This document shows positions 25,172 to 34,288 of a stretch of DNA of 64,000 nucleotides, piece by piece. Made by a program: the position numbers and the translations under genes. The DNA is taken from assembly GCF_000349325.1 (NCBI RefSeq), contig NC_020504.1:6296053-6360052 (forward strand), in the 5' to 3' direction. This DNA comes from Streptomyces davaonensis JCM 4913. Its GTDB lineage: Bacteria; Actinomycetota; Actinomycetes; Streptomycetales; Streptomycetaceae. Within the stretch, counting starts at the first letter, position 1. Each line of letters starts with the position of its first letter. The notes under the pieces are model-generated. The model was not told where the DNA came from, searched no databases, and worked only from the letters and a program-made list of their open reading frames with translations.

Positions 25172-26365
25172 ATGGCAGCAGGACGAGAGCGGCGAGCGGC
25201 CGCCGAAACGTTCGCGGCCCGGTTGCGAATGCAGTGGCACCGGGTCCGCGTCGGCCTGCGCAGAAGCGCCGTGGACTACTTCCGCGGTGACGGCTCCGAC
25301 TGGATCGCGCTGGCCGGACTGCTGCTCACCGTCCCGCTGATCGCGGCCACCACCCTGGCCAACTCGGTGTGGTGCTCGCCGTCCGCGCTGGTCCTGCCGA
25401 TCGTGGCCGGCGGACTGCTGCTGCGCCCGGCCAGCCTGCTCGGCCTGTACGCGGCCGCCGCCACCGCGCTGATCGTGGAGTCCGTGCAGCTCGGCCCGTA
25501 CACGGAGGGCGCCGCCCGGGTCACGCCCGGCGTGGTCCTGGTGGTCGCGGCGTGCGGTTTCGTCGGTCTGCTGATCGCACAGTTCCGCAGCCGGGTCGGC
25601 GTGCCATGGCGGCGCGGCGGCACCATGCTCTTCGACCTGCGCGAACGCATCCGGGTGCAGAGCAAGCTGCCGCAACTGCCGAACGGCTGGCACCGCGAGA
25701 TGGCGCTGCGCCCGGCGGGCGGCCAGTCGTTCTCCGGTGACTTCGTTGTCGCGGCCCGCACGAACGGCGGCCGCACCCTGGAGGTCGTCCTGACGGACGT
25801 CTCCGGCAAGGGCATGGACGCGGGCTCACGGGCGCTGCTGCTCTCGGGCGCCTTCGGCGGCCTCCTGGGCTCGCTGCCCCCACACGCCTTCCTCCCTGCC
25901 GCGAACGGCTACCTCCTCCGCCAGGACTGGGACGAGGGCTTCGCCACCTCCATCCACCTGGTCCTGGACACGGACTCGGGCGACTACGAGCTCTACTCCG
26001 CGGGCCACCCGCCGGGCCTCCAGCTCAGCGCGGGCAGCGGACGCTGGGAGGAGAAGGCCGCCGAGGGCCCGCTGCTGGGCGTGTACGACGGCGCACAGTT
26101 CGACCCGGTGAAGGGCTCCCTGCGCCCCGGCGACGTACTGATGCTCTTCACGGACGGCCTGGTGGAGACCTCCGACCGGGACATCGTCGAGGGCATCGAC
26201 CGCCTCACCGGCGAGGCCGACCGCTATGTCGCGGGCGGCTTCCACGGCGCCGCCTGGCATCTCATCGAGGCGGTGGCCAAGGACGTCAACGACGACCGGG
26301 CCCTGCTGCTGATCTGCCGCGAGGGCCCCACGGTCACCACACAGGCGGGCGGCGCCCACGCATGA
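25172..26365 (+). CDS. Membrane-anchored PP2C-type (SpoIIE/RsbU) serine phosphatase
   Basis: 397 residues. About four membrane segments lie between residues 44 and 140, followed by a SpoIIE-type phosphatase domain. Motifs are LTDVSGKGMDAG (metal-binding Asp), YSAGHPPGL, LFTDGLVETSD and the final DDRALLLI. Such enzymes dephosphorylate anti-anti-sigma factors in partner-switching modules. No anti-sigma or anti-anti-sigma gene is adjacent. Its stop overlaps the start of the next gene (ATGA), so the two proteins are translationally coupled. Confidence 0.9.
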   Translation: MAAGRERRAAAETFAARLRMQWHRVRVGLRRSAVDYFRGDGSDWIALAGLLLTVPLIAATTLANSVWCSPSALVLPIVAGGLLLRPASLLGLYAAAATALIVESVQLGPYTEGAARVTPGVVLVVAACGFVGLLIAQFRSRVGVPWRRGGTMLFDLRERIRVQSKLPQLPNGWHREMALRPAGGQSFSGDFVVAARTNGGRTLEVVLTDVSGKGMDAGSRALLLSGAFGGLLGSLPPHAFLPAANGYLLRQDWDEGFATSIHLVLDTDSGDYELYSAGHPPGLQLSAGSGRWEEKAAEGPLLGVYDGAQFDPVKGSLRPGDVLMLFTDGLVETSDRDIVEGIDRLTGEADRYVAGGFHGAAWHLIEAVAKDVNDDRALLLICREGPTVTTQAGGAHA

Positions 26366-26802
26366 CGCTCACTCTCCCCGAGGTCGAGGCCCTGGCCCGC
26401 GCCGCCCACGAGGGCCAGACCGACAAGGCGGGCCGCCCCTATGCCGGGCACCTCAAGGCGGTGGCCGACGGAGTCCGCGCCCGCGGCGGCGACGACCACC
26501 AGATCGCCGCGGCCTGGCTGCACGACGCGATCGAGGACGAGGCCCTGACGGAGGGCTGGCTGCGAGAGGCCGCGCTGAGCGACCGTACGAAGGCCATCGT
26601 GCTGGCCCTGACCAAGCAGCCGGGGGAGCCACCGGAGGAGTACGCCGGTCGCATCCTGGCGACACCGGGCGCCCGCCTGGTGAAGGAAGCGGACCTGGCG
26701 CACAACGCGAACCCGGATCGTCTATCGGTGCTGGACGAGGCGACGCGCACACGCCTGACCGAGAAGTACGCGAGGATGCGCGCACTTCTCGGTCTGAAGT
26801 GA
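26362..26802 (+). CDS. Small HD-domain protein, SpoT/MESH1-like alarmone hydrolase
   Basis: 146 residues, a stand-alone HD domain. Ligands are His30 (YAGHLKAV), His54-Asp55 (WLHDAIED) with Glu58-Asp59, and Asp111 in KEADLAHNANPDR. This matches the hydrolase domain of SpoT/Rel and the small alarmone hydrolases, which remove pyrophosphate from (p)ppGpp. No synthetase domain is present. ATGA coupling to the phosphatase suggests joint function in stress signalling. Substrate assignment is inference from motifs. Confidence 0.8.
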   Translation: MTLTLPEVEALARAAHEGQTDKAGRPYAGHLKAVADGVRARGGDDHQIAAAWLHDAIEDEALTEGWLREAALSDRTKAIVLALTKQPGEPPEEYAGRILATPGARLVKEADLAHNANPDRLSVLDEATRTRLTEKYARMRALLGLK

Positions 26803-26806
26803 TCGG

Positions 26807-27928
26807 TCAGGCGTCGACCTTCTGACGTTCGCGTTGCTGTGGCTGTTCGCGCTCCCGGGCCAGCTTCGCCGCGTCCCTCTTGAACGCCCACTTCATCTCG
26901 GGCTCCATCACACCCCGGAACACCCACCGCACCGGCGAGGTGCACAGCAGGGTCACCCCCGCCGCGGCGACAACGGTGACGAAGATCGCCCCAGTCGGCC
27001 CATGCAGCCAGGCCGCCTCGTACCACCCCTGGTAATCCCCGGCCTTCACCACGAACCCGTGCAACAGATAGCCGTACAACGTGCCCGCACCGAGCGCGGT
27101 GAACCAGAGATTCCGACCCGGCACCCAGGCGAAGAAGCAGGCGGTGAGCACCAGCGAGCACCCGAACAGCGCGAGCACCATGACCGGCCCCGTCCACCAC
27201 GGCGCCCCCAGCTCCTGCGCGGAGTCCCGGTGATAGAACCAGCCGGTGTTCATCCGCGGCACGGACCACCACCCGACGACCAGCGCCACCGCGAACACCG
27301 GCACGGACAGCATCCGCACCGAACGCCGACGCACCCACTGGAAGTGCTCGGCCTTCATGTTCAGCCCCAGCACGAAGAACGGCAGGAACTGAAGCACGCG
27401 CTGGAGGTCGAGGTCGTCACCGATCTCCGGGGTGACGGAAGCCAGCATGGCGATGCCGAGAGCGACCGGCAGCGGCCACCGGATCAGCTTCCAGACGGGC
27501 GTGGTGAGCCGCCACACGAACAGTGCGACCAGGAACCAGGTGAGATACCAGGGATCGAGCAGACTGACCGCCATGTCCGGATCGTCGTCGACGACCCGCT
27601 TGAAGAGCGGATACGCGGTCTCGAAGACGATGTACGGCACCGCCACGCCGGTGATCAGCCGCTGGAGCCGGTCGGGGCGCATGTCGAAGCTGCGCGAGAA
27701 GTAGCCGGAGATGATGATGAACGCCGGCATGTGGAAGGCGTACACCACGGTGTACAGGCCCTCCAGGATCCGGCTGTCGCCCTTCAGGGGCTCCCAGGCG
27801 TGGCCGATGGCCACCAGGACGATCGCCAGGAACTTGGCGTTGTCGAAGAATGCGTCGCGCTGTGGCTTGAGCGGTGTTCCGTGATGGCCGTGCTGTGTCG
27901 TGGGGGAGGACGAGGCAGCGTGCAACAT
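26807..27928 (-). CDS. Integral membrane acyltransferase (acyltransferase-3 / OpgC-like)
   Basis: About 373 residues with around ten membrane segments. The N-terminal signature is RDAFFDNAKFLAIVLVAIGH, with the conserved His of acyltransferase-3 proteins, then AFHMPAFIIISGYF. These proteins move acyl groups onto extracytoplasmic sugars, lipids or polymers. The C-terminus is a charged Gln/Arg/Glu tail. ATG 27928 is used because an AGGGTG lies ahead. It converges with the HD-domain gene, with only 4 bp between stops. Confidence 0.8.
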   Translation of the reverse strand: MLHAASSSPTTQHGHHGTPLKPQRDAFFDNAKFLAIVLVAIGHAWEPLKGDSRILEGLYTVVYAFHMPAFIIISGYFSRSFDMRPDRLQRLITGVAVPYIVFETAYPLFKRVVDDDPDMAVSLLDPWYLTWFLVALFVWRLTTPVWKLIRWPLPVALGIAMLASVTPEIGDDLDLQRVLQFLPFFVLGLNMKAEHFQWVRRRSVRMLSVPVFAVALVVGWWSVPRMNTGWFYHRDSAQELGAPWWTGPVMVLALFGCSLVLTACFFAWVPGRNLWFTALGAGTLYGYLLHGFVVKAGDYQGWYEAAWLHGPTGAIFVTVVAAAGVTLLCTSPVRWVFRGVMEPEMKWAFKRDAAKLAREREQPQQRERQKVDA

Positions 27929-28383
27929 CTGAGGCACCCTAGCGGCGGCTGTGCGTATTAGTAAAACGCGGGATGCCATTACCGCTTATGCAGGGTGAAC
28001 TGGGTTCTGGGTCAACCGAGATGTGTCCACCTTGTACCACTTAATCCATGCTAAATGGTACATAACACAACGTGTGGGCCGGAGTTGGAGGCGGCTCGGG
28101 AACACCTGTGACAACAATTCGAAATGCCTGCGAACGCGTTGTGTGGACATGGAAACGATCACGCCGAATTCCCCGTACGAGTGGCACTTCGAATTACCGT
28201 GCGGGGCGCCCGCGATGGCCGTCCGCGCGGCCCGGATCCCACCGCGTCGACCGGAGTTGACGCCACCGTTGCCCCACCCGCCGCATACGGCGGGCCTGTT
28301 GGTGGCACGATGGTTCTGGCGGGGGTGTGCGGGGTTGGCGCCCCTGGGCCGGGAGAGCGGACCGACCGAGGGTGTGATCAGTT
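27929..28383. other. 455-bp intergenic region with an A/T-rich inverted repeat
   Basis: The stretch 27960-28130 is distinctly less GC-rich than its surroundings. It carries tgtacca (28033-28039) and tggtaca (28056-28062), an inverted repeat 16 bp apart around an A/T-rich core, a plausible regulator site. An ATG at 28149 opens a frame (METITPNSPYEWHFELPC) that looks protein-like for about 30 residues. It then continues through the next gene in the wrong frame, so it may be a gene remnant. Confidence 0.4.
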
Positions 28384-28578
28384 GTGGCCATTTCACTGTC
28401 AGTGGTGCTGCTGTTGGGGATCATCATGGTGGTGTTGGTCCGTGGCGGCTCCCTCAAAGCCGGCCCCGCCGTCGTCGCCGTCCTCTTCGGCTTCTTCCTC
28501 GCCTCCACAGGCATGGCCGACGACATCCAACGCTTCCTCGACTCGATAGCCGAGACGATCAACTCGATCCAGTTCTAG
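28384..28578 (+). CDS. Small single-pass membrane protein
   Basis: 64 residues. A long hydrophobic start (MAISLSVVLLLGIIMVVLV) forms one helix, then a short loop GGSLKAG, a second hydrophobic stretch AVVAVLFGFFLAST and a short amphipathic tail ending INSIQF. The function is unknown. The GTG start has only a distant GAGGG, so expression evidence is weak, but codon use fits Streptomyces. Confidence 0.65.
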   Translation: MAISLSVVLLLGIIMVVLVRGGSLKAGPAVVAVLFGFFLASTGMADDIQRFLDSIAETINSIQF

Positions 28579-28694
28579 CCCGCCCCTGGACCTGGCCCCT
28601 GGCCATCGAGCCGCCTCGCCGACGCTCGGGCCCCGGGAAACGGCTCAGGGCCAGGCGGAGGAGTGATCCTCCGACCTGGCCCTGAGCCGTGCAG

Positions 28695-28765
28695 AGCGGG
28701 CGACGGGAATCGAACCCGCGTAGCTAGTTTGGAAGACTAGGGCTCTACCATTGAGCTACGCCCGC
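28695..28765 (-). tRNA. tRNA-Gly (UCC anticodon)
   Basis: On the minus strand the 7-bp acceptor stem GCGGGCG/CGCCCGC closes the cloverleaf. The D-arm is GCTC/GAGC, the anticodon loop is CTTCCAA (anticodon TCC at 28731-28733), and the T-arm is CGGGTTCGATTCCCG. The discriminator is U, as expected for glycine tRNA. CCA is not encoded. Confidence 0.95.
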
Positions 28766-28895
28766 ACAGGACGCGCCGCAGGTCAGGTGACCGCGGCACT
28801 GGAGGCATCGTAGCGGGTCGGCCCCCTTCGGCGCACACCCCATAAATGCGGCAGCCCCATGGCCTGCGGGCATGTACCCTACGTGTCGCACCAGA

Positions 28896-28972
28896 CGGGG
28901 TGTGGCGCAGCTTGGTAGCGCGTCCGCTTTGGGAGCGGAAGGCCGTGGGTTCAAATCCCGCCACCCCGACCA
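28896..28972 (+). tRNA. tRNA-Pro (UGG anticodon)
   Basis: The acceptor stem CGGGGTG/CACCCCG is complete and CCA is encoded. The anticodon stem TCCGC/GCGGA carries the loop TTTGGGA with anticodon TGG at 28930-28932. The T-arm is intact (GGGTTCAAATCCC). It is divergent from tRNA-Gly. Confidence 0.95.
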
Positions 28973-29141
28973 CCTGCCCGATCATCCACAGTGATCGCCT
29001 TTGGGTCGTTCGGCGCCTGCGGTTACTATGCAAGCTGCGCGCCCGTGTGTCTCTCACTCCCTGAAGTCCTCCGGGCGGCGATCCGCCGGACCATTCTGGC
29101 TCCGGCAGAAACCAAGAAGTCAGCCACAAGGAGACCGAACC

Positions 29142-30542
29142 GTGAAGAGCGCCGTGGAGACCCTGAACCCGACCCGGGTTCGGCTCACTGTCGAGGTGCC
29201 CTTCGAGGAGCTCAAGGACAGCCTCGACGCGGCGTACAAGAAGATCAACCAGCAGGTCACGGTGAAGGGCTTCCGCAAGGGCAAGATCCCCGCCCGGGTC
29301 ATCGACCAGCGGTTCGGCCGTGGCGCCGTGCTGGAGGAGGCCGTCAACGACGCGCTTCCGAAGTTCTACACGGAGGCGGTCAACGAGGCCGAGCTCAACG
29401 TCCTGGGCCAGCCCGAGGTCGACATCACCGAGCTGAAGGACGGCGAGACGCTGAACTTCACCGCCGAGGTCGACGTCCGCCCGACCATCGAGATCCCGGA
29501 CTACTCCGGCATCGAGGTCGAGGTCGACGCCATCGAGGTCACCGACGAGGACGTCGACAAGTCGGTCGAGCAGCTCCGCGAGCGCTTCGCCTCGACGTCC
29601 CCCGTCGAGCGCGCCGCCGAGGACGGCGACGTCGTCACGATCGACCTGGAGGCCAAGGTCGACGGCGAGGTGCTGGAGGACGGCATCGCCAGCGGCGTCT
29701 CCTACACCATCGGCTCCGGCGAGCTGCTGGACGGCATCGACGACGCCGTGAAGGGCGTGGAGGCCGGTGGCGAGGCCACCTTCACCTCCGAGCTCAAGGG
29801 CGGCTCCGCGGCCGGCAAGGAGGCCGAGGTCACCGTCAAGGTCACCCAGGTCGCCGCGCGCGAACTGCCCGAGCTGGACGACGACTTCGCGCAGCTCGCC
29901 TCGGAGTTCGACACCCTGGAGGAGCTGAAGGCGGACAGCCTCAAGCGCCTCACCAACATGAAGCAGTACGACCAGGCCACGCAGGCGCAGGAGCGCGTCC
30001 TGGAGAAGCTGCTGGAGCTCGTCGAGGTGCCCGTCCCCGAGAAGCTGCTCGAGGACGAGATCAACACCCGCAAGCACAACCTGGAGCACCACCAGCTCGG
30101 CCAGATGGGCCTCGACCTCGCGAAGTACCTGGAGATCCAGGGCAAGACCGAGGAAGAGTTCGACGCCGAGACCAAGGAAGCCGCGGTCAAGGGCATCAAG
30201 ACCCAGTTCGTCCTCGACGAGCTGGTCAAGCAGGAGAAGCTCAACGTCAACCAGGAGGAGCTCACCGAGCACCTCATGCGGCGTGCGGCCTCCTCCGGCA
30301 TGTCCCCCGACCAGTTCGCCCAGGCGGTCGTCGAGGGCGGCCAGGTTCCGCTCCTGGTCGGCGAGGTCGCCCGCGGCAAGGCCCTGGCCGTCGTGGTCGA
30401 GAAGGCCACGGTCAAGGACACCAACGGCGAGGTCATCGACCTCGACGACGAGGACGAGGTCGAGACGGCCACCGAGGTCGCCGCGGAGGCCACCGAGGCC
30501 GACGCCACTGAGGCCGACGCCGAGGAGAAGTCCGAGGGCTGA
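29142..30542 (+). CDS. tig: Trigger factor (ribosome-bound chaperone, peptidyl-prolyl isomerase)
   Basis: 466 residues. The ribosome-binding domain has the signature FRKGKIP (within [17 protein letters not shown]). An FKBP-type domain follows ([17 protein letters not shown]), then a helical C-terminal chaperone domain and an acidic Ala/Glu tail. It meets nascent chains at the ribosome exit. GTG 29142 has AAGGAG 8 nt ahead. A strong terminator ends the unit before clpP1. Confidence 0.96.
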   Translation: MKSAVETLNPTRVRLTVEVPFEELKDSLDAAYKKINQQVTVKGFRKGKIPARVIDQRFGRGAVLEEAVNDALPKFYTEAVNEAELNVLGQPEVDITELKDGETLNFTAEVDVRPTIEIPDYSGIEVEVDAIEVTDEDVDKSVEQLRERFASTSPVERAAEDGDVVTIDLEAKVDGEVLEDGIASGVSYTIGSGELLDGIDDAVKGVEAGGEATFTSELKGGSAAGKEAEVTVKVTQVAARELPELDDDFAQLASEFDTLEELKADSLKRLTNMKQYDQATQAQERVLEKLLELVEVPVPEKLLEDEINTRKHNLEHHQLGQMGLDLAKYLEIQGKTEEEFDAETKEAAVKGIKTQFVLDELVKQEKLNVNQEELTEHLMRRAASSGMSPDQFAQAVVEGGQVPLLVGEVARGKALAVVVEKATVKDTNGEVIDLDDEDEVETATEVAAEATEADATEADAEEKSEG

Positions 30543-30575
30543 GCATCAAGCCTTCGGCGCCAGTAACGCCGTAGG

Positions 30576-30608
30576 AAGGGCCCTGGGGAGCGATTCCCCA
30601 GGGCCCTT
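30576..30608 (+). terminator. Terminator of tig
   Basis: A 14-bp perfect stem, aagggccctgggga (30576-30589) and tccccagggccctt (30595-30608), followed by T residues. Confidence 0.9.
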
Positions 30609-30635
30609 TCCTGGCTCGGGGCAGGCGTACGTCCC

Positions 30636-30690
30636 TAGGGGCGCGGGGCTGTGTTCGATATGCGGCTCCGCCGCGTGGGCGCGACCAGCC
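30636..30690. repeat. 55-bp dispersed intergenic repeat, copy 2
   Basis: Identical over 55 bp to 11154-11208. It lies between the tig terminator and the clpP1 promoter region. Confidence 0.85.
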
Positions 30691-30893
30691 ACAGACGACC
30701 CGCAGCCGCCCGCATACCAATTGTCACCACTGCGCTACGCCCCCGGCGAACACTCCCCGCTCCGGGATTCCCCGAAGGGACCAGCGCGTTAGGGTCCATG
30801 AATAAGAGGGCAGGGGAGTCCCCGAATCGGCTCCAGCCCCGCTAGGGAAACGTGAGACGGCCCGGCGCCGTCGTAAGACGAGCAGGTGGATAC

Positions 30894-31511
30894 GTGACGA
30901 ATCTGATGCCCTCCGCCGCCGGCGAGCCTTCCATCGGTGGTGGCCTCGGTGACCAGGTCTACAACCGGCTGCTCAACGAGCGGATCATCTTCCTCGGCCA
31001 GCCGGTCGACGACGACATCGCGAACAAGATCACCGCGCAGCTTCTGCTCCTTGCCGCGGACCCGGACAAGGACATTTACCTCTACATCAACAGCCCCGGC
31101 GGCTCGATCACGGCCGGCATGGCGATCTACGACACCATGCAGTACATCAAGAACGACGTGGTGACCATCGCCATGGGCCTCGCCGCCTCGATGGGCCAGT
31201 TCCTGCTCAGCGCGGGTACCCCGGGCAAGCGCTTCGCGCTCCCGAATGCCGAGATCCTGATCCACCAGCCGTCGGCCGGCCTGGCCGGTTCCGCGTCGGA
31301 CATCAAGATCCACGCCGAGCGGCTGCTGCACACCAAGAAGCGCATGGCGGAGCTCACGTCCCAGCACACCGGACAGTCGTTCGAGCAGATCACTCGCGAC
31401 TCCGACCGCGACCGCTGGTTCGACGCCGACGAGGCCAAGGAGTACGGCCTGATCGACGACGTCATCACCACGGCCGCCAACATGCCGGGCGGCGGCGGCA
31501 CCGGGGCCTGA
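30894..31511 (+). CDS. clpP1: ATP-dependent Clp protease proteolytic subunit 1
   Basis: 205 residues. The catalytic triad is Ser99 (GLAASMGQ), His124 (LIHQPS) and Asp173 (DRDRW). It forms barrels, probably mixed with ClpP2, that degrade proteins fed by ClpX or ClpC. GTG 30894 follows AGGTGG; a later ATG at 30906 is also possible. The clpP2 gene starts 50 bp downstream, and clpX follows, so they form one unit. In Streptomyces, clpP1 and clpP2 are activated by ClgR; I could not place a convincing ClgR box. Confidence 0.95.
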   Translation: MTNLMPSAAGEPSIGGGLGDQVYNRLLNERIIFLGQPVDDDIANKITAQLLLLAADPDKDIYLYINSPGGSITAGMAIYDTMQYIKNDVVTIAMGLAASMGQFLLSAGTPGKRFALPNAEILIHQPSAGLAGSASDIKIHAERLLHTKKRMAELTSQHTGQSFEQITRDSDRDRWFDADEAKEYGLIDDVITTAANMPGGGGTGA

Positions 31512-31561
31512 GGCCCCAGCACAGCCCCCAGCCGACCGCCTCAGCCCCTAGGAGACAGACA

Positions 31562-32242
31562 GTGAACGACTTCCCCGGCAGCGGCCTCTACGACCGCACC
31601 CGCGCCGAGTACACGGGCCCGACCGCCGAGTCCCGTTACGTCATCCCGCGCTTCGTGGAGCGCACCTCGCAGGGCATCCGCGAGTACGACCCGTACGCGA
31701 AGCTCTTCGAGGAGCGGGTGATCTTCCTCGGCGTCCAGATCGACGACGCCTCGGCCAACGACGTCATGGCGCAGCTGCTGTGCCTGGAGTCGATGGACCC
31801 CGACCGGGACATCTCGGTCTACATCAACAGCCCTGGCGGCTCCTTCACGGCGCTGACGGCCATCTACGACACGATGCAGTTCGTGAAGCCGGACATCCAG
31901 ACGGTCTGCATGGGCCAGGCGGCCTCCGCCGCCGCGATCCTGCTGGCCGCCGGTACGCCCGGCAAGCGCATGGCGCTGCCCAACGCCCGGGTCCTGATCC
32001 ACCAGCCGTACAGCGAGACGGGCCGGGGCCAGGTCTCGGACCTCGAAATCGCCGCGAACGAAATCCTCCGGATGCGCGCGCAGCTGGAGGAGATGCTGGC
32101 CAAGCACTCCACCACGCCGATCGAGAAGATCCGCGAGGACATCGAGCGCGACAAGATCCTCACGGCCGAGGAAGCGCTCTCGTACGGCCTGATCGACCAG
32201 ATCATCTCCACCCGGAAGATGAACAACGAGGCCGTGCGCTGA
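31562..32242 (+). CDS. clpP2: ATP-dependent Clp protease proteolytic subunit 2
   Basis: 226 residues with an N-terminal extension of about 20 relative to ClpP1. The triad is Ser122 (GQAASAAA), His147 (LIHQPY) and Asp197 (IERDKIL). GTG 31562 has AGGAGA upstream. It lies between clpP1 and clpX, as in other actinobacteria, where ClpP1 and ClpP2 act as a pair. Confidence 0.95.
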   Translation: MNDFPGSGLYDRTRAEYTGPTAESRYVIPRFVERTSQGIREYDPYAKLFEERVIFLGVQIDDASANDVMAQLLCLESMDPDRDISVYINSPGGSFTALTAIYDTMQFVKPDIQTVCMGQAASAAAILLAAGTPGKRMALPNARVLIHQPYSETGRGQVSDLEIAANEILRMRAQLEEMLAKHSTTPIEKIREDIERDKILTAEEALSYGLIDQIISTRKMNNEAVR

Positions 32243-32402
32243 CCCGGAGGCTGTATCGTCGGGCGCTCCTTGGCGCGGTGCACGACAAAGTGAACCGTGC
32301 CAAGGGGGGCCCGAACGAGGCCCCCGGCAAGGTACCGTCGGAATAAGGCAGCACCAGGAGCCGCTGGACCTAGGCGTCTCCCAGGCGAAGGGGAAGCACA
32401 CC

Positions 32403-33692
32403 GTGGCACGCATCGGTGACGGCGGCGATCTGCTCAAGTGCTCGTTCTGCGGCAAGAGCCAGAAGCAGGTCAAGAAGCTCATCGCAGGGCCCGGTGTGTA
32501 CATCTGCGACGAGTGCATCGATCTCTGCAACGAGATCATCGAGGAAGAGCTCGCGGAGACCAGCGAGGTGCGTTGGGAGGAGCTCCCGAAGCCCCGCGAG
32601 ATCTACGAGTTCCTCGAGGGCTACGTGGTGGGCCAGGAGGCCGCCAAGAAGGCCCTTTCGGTCGCGGTGTACAACCACTACAAGCGCGTCCAGGCCGGTG
32701 AGAACGGCGGCGCCAACGGCCGTGACGACGCGATCGAGTTGGCGAAGTCCAACATCCTGCTGCTGGGCCCCACGGGCTCCGGCAAGACCCTCCTCGCCCA
32801 GACCCTGGCGCGCATGCTGAACGTCCCCTTCGCGATCGCCGACGCGACGGCGCTGACGGAGGCGGGCTATGTGGGCGAGGACGTGGAGAACATCCTCCTG
32901 AAGCTGATCCAGGCGGCGGACTACGACGTCAAGAAGGCCGAGACCGGGATCATCTACATCGACGAGATCGACAAGGTCGCGAGGAAGAGTGAAAACCCTT
33001 CCATCACCCGCGACGTGTCGGGCGAGGGCGTCCAGCAGGCCCTGCTGAAGATCCTGGAGGGCACCACGGCCTCGGTCCCGCCCCAGGGCGGCCGCAAGCA
33101 CCCCCACCAGGAGTTCATCCAGATCGACACGACGAACGTCCTGTTCATCGTGGGCGGCGCCTTCGCGGGCCTGGAGAAGATCATCGAGTCCCGGGCCGGT
33201 GCCAAGGGCATCGGCTTCGGCGCGACGATCCGCTCGAAGCGCGAGCTGGAGGCCAAGGACCAGTTCGAGGACGTCATGCCGGAGGACCTGGTGAAATTCG
33301 GGATGATCCCGGAGTTCATCGGCCGTCTGCCCGTCATCACGTCGGTCCACAACCTGGACCGCGAGGCCCTGCTCCAGATCCTGGTCGAACCCCGCAACGC
33401 GTTGGTGAAGCAATACCAGCGCCTCTTCGAACTCGACGGCGTGGAACTGGACTTCGAACGAGAGGCCCTGGAGGCCATCGCCGACCAGGCCATCCTCCGC
33501 CAGACCGGCGCCCGAGGCCTCCGCGCCATCATGGAGGAAGTCCTCATGTCCGTGATGTACGAGGTCCCGTCCCGAAACGACGTGGCCCGAGTAGTCATCA
33601 CAGCAGACGTCGTCCACTCCAACGTCAACCCGACCCTGATCCCCCGCGACGCGCGGAACGGGCGGGGGCCGGGGGAGCAGAAGACGGCGTAG
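32403..33692 (+). CDS. clpX: Clp protease ATP-binding subunit ClpX
   Basis: 429 residues. The N-terminal C4 zinc-binding domain has CSFC and CDEC (about 14-39). The AAA+ module has Walker A GPTGSGKT (about 122), Walker [10 protein letters not shown], the sensor/arginine residues and the IGF-type ClpP-binding loop (GIGFGATI). It unfolds substrates for ClpP. Start GTG 32403. The 160-bp gap after clpP2 may contain an additional promoter. Confidence 0.96.
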   Translation: MARIGDGGDLLKCSFCGKSQKQVKKLIAGPGVYICDECIDLCNEIIEEELAETSEVRWEELPKPREIYEFLEGYVVGQEAAKKALSVAVYNHYKRVQAGENGGANGRDDAIELAKSNILLLGPTGSGKTLLAQTLARMLNVPFAIADATALTEAGYVGEDVENILLKLIQAADYDVKKAETGIIYIDEIDKVARKSENPSITRDVSGEGVQQALLKILEGTTASVPPQGGRKHPHQEFIQIDTTNVLFIVGGAFAGLEKIIESRAGAKGIGFGATIRSKRELEAKDQFEDVMPEDLVKFGMIPEFIGRLPVITSVHNLDREALLQILVEPRNALVKQYQRLFELDGVELDFEREALEAIADQAILRQTGARGLRAIMEEVLMSVMYEVPSRNDVARVVITADVVHSNVNPTLIPRDARNGRGPGEQKTA

Positions 33693-33712
33693 GCAGTATC
33701 TGAGAGTTCCGC

Positions 33713-33745
33713 AGGGGCGTCCGGCGACTACCGCAGGGCGCCCCT
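33713..33745 (+). terminator. Possible terminator after clpX
   Basis: A 7-bp stem, aggggcg (33713-33719) and cgcccct (33739-33745), with a GC-rich loop, then tct. Confidence 0.45.
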
Positions 33746-33904
33746 TCTGGCATTTGAGTTCGTCTCTTTCGCGTCGACCGGTGGAACGATCAGGCCAGCT
33801 TCACGGTGCAGATGCCTTACCTCTTCGCCCTCGTGATCTCATGAATCCCGACCAACGAATGGCTGTTCGATCCATGGGTGGCGAAGAAAACGGGAGGATT
33901 CACA

Positions 33905-34189
33905 GTGAGGCGTGGCACGGCGAAGCGGATGCTGTCGGTCGTGGGAGTGGTGGCGGTTGCAGGGGTCATGCCGCTGCTCACCGCAACGACCGCGAGTGCG
34001 GATCAGATTGCGTGTACGGAGTACGTGGGCAGCCATGGCTATACGGTCGGCCCCAAGGTCAGGGCAGCATGCAGCCACGGGGTGATCTTCACGGGGATCG
34101 GGAAGACGGCCAACCCGAAGTGCCTGGTCGGCCTTGCCAACCTCAACGTGGCGTCGAGTGTCTCGGGTAAGGCCTGCCTTCGGGCCTGA
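33905..34189 (+). CDS. Small secreted four-cysteine protein, unknown function
   Basis: 94 residues. A Sec signal peptide (MRRGTAKRML, hydrophobic core, cleavage after TASA) leaves a mature protein of about 52 residues starting DQIACTEYV. It has four cysteines (IAC, AAC, PKC, KAC), suitable for two disulfides. GTG 33905 is preferred over GTG 33878 because GGGAGGA lies 6 nt ahead. It is flanked by hairpins and looks monocistronic. I recognise no family. Confidence 0.75.
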   Translation: MRRGTAKRMLSVVGVVAVAGVMPLLTATTASADQIACTEYVGSHGYTVGPKVRAACSHGVIFTGIGKTANPKCLVGLANLNVASSVSGKACLRA

Positions 34190-34236
34190 TGTCAGCGCTT
34201 GGTCAGTGTCGTTGACGTAAGCGGTAAGACCTGAGA

Positions 34237-34264
34237 GAGGCGGCTCGAGGTTCCGAGCCGCCTC
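34237..34264. terminator. Bidirectional terminator after the small secreted protein
   Basis: An 11-bp stem, gaggcggctcg (34237-34247) and cgagccgcctc (34254-34264), between convergent stops. Confidence 0.8.
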
Positions 34265-34288
34265 TTGTCGTGTGTGCCGAGCAGGGCC

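Noticed and set aside
28023..28685. A 220-residue frame running through the small membrane protein gene
   Set aside because: Beyond about 30 residues it turns into Pro/Arg-rich shadow sequence of the gene at 28384; kept only as a possible remnant in the intergenic note.
30691..30893. A ClgR box ahead of clpP1
   Set aside because: Only scattered half-sites (cgct, gcgaac) with the wrong spacing for the motif as I know it.
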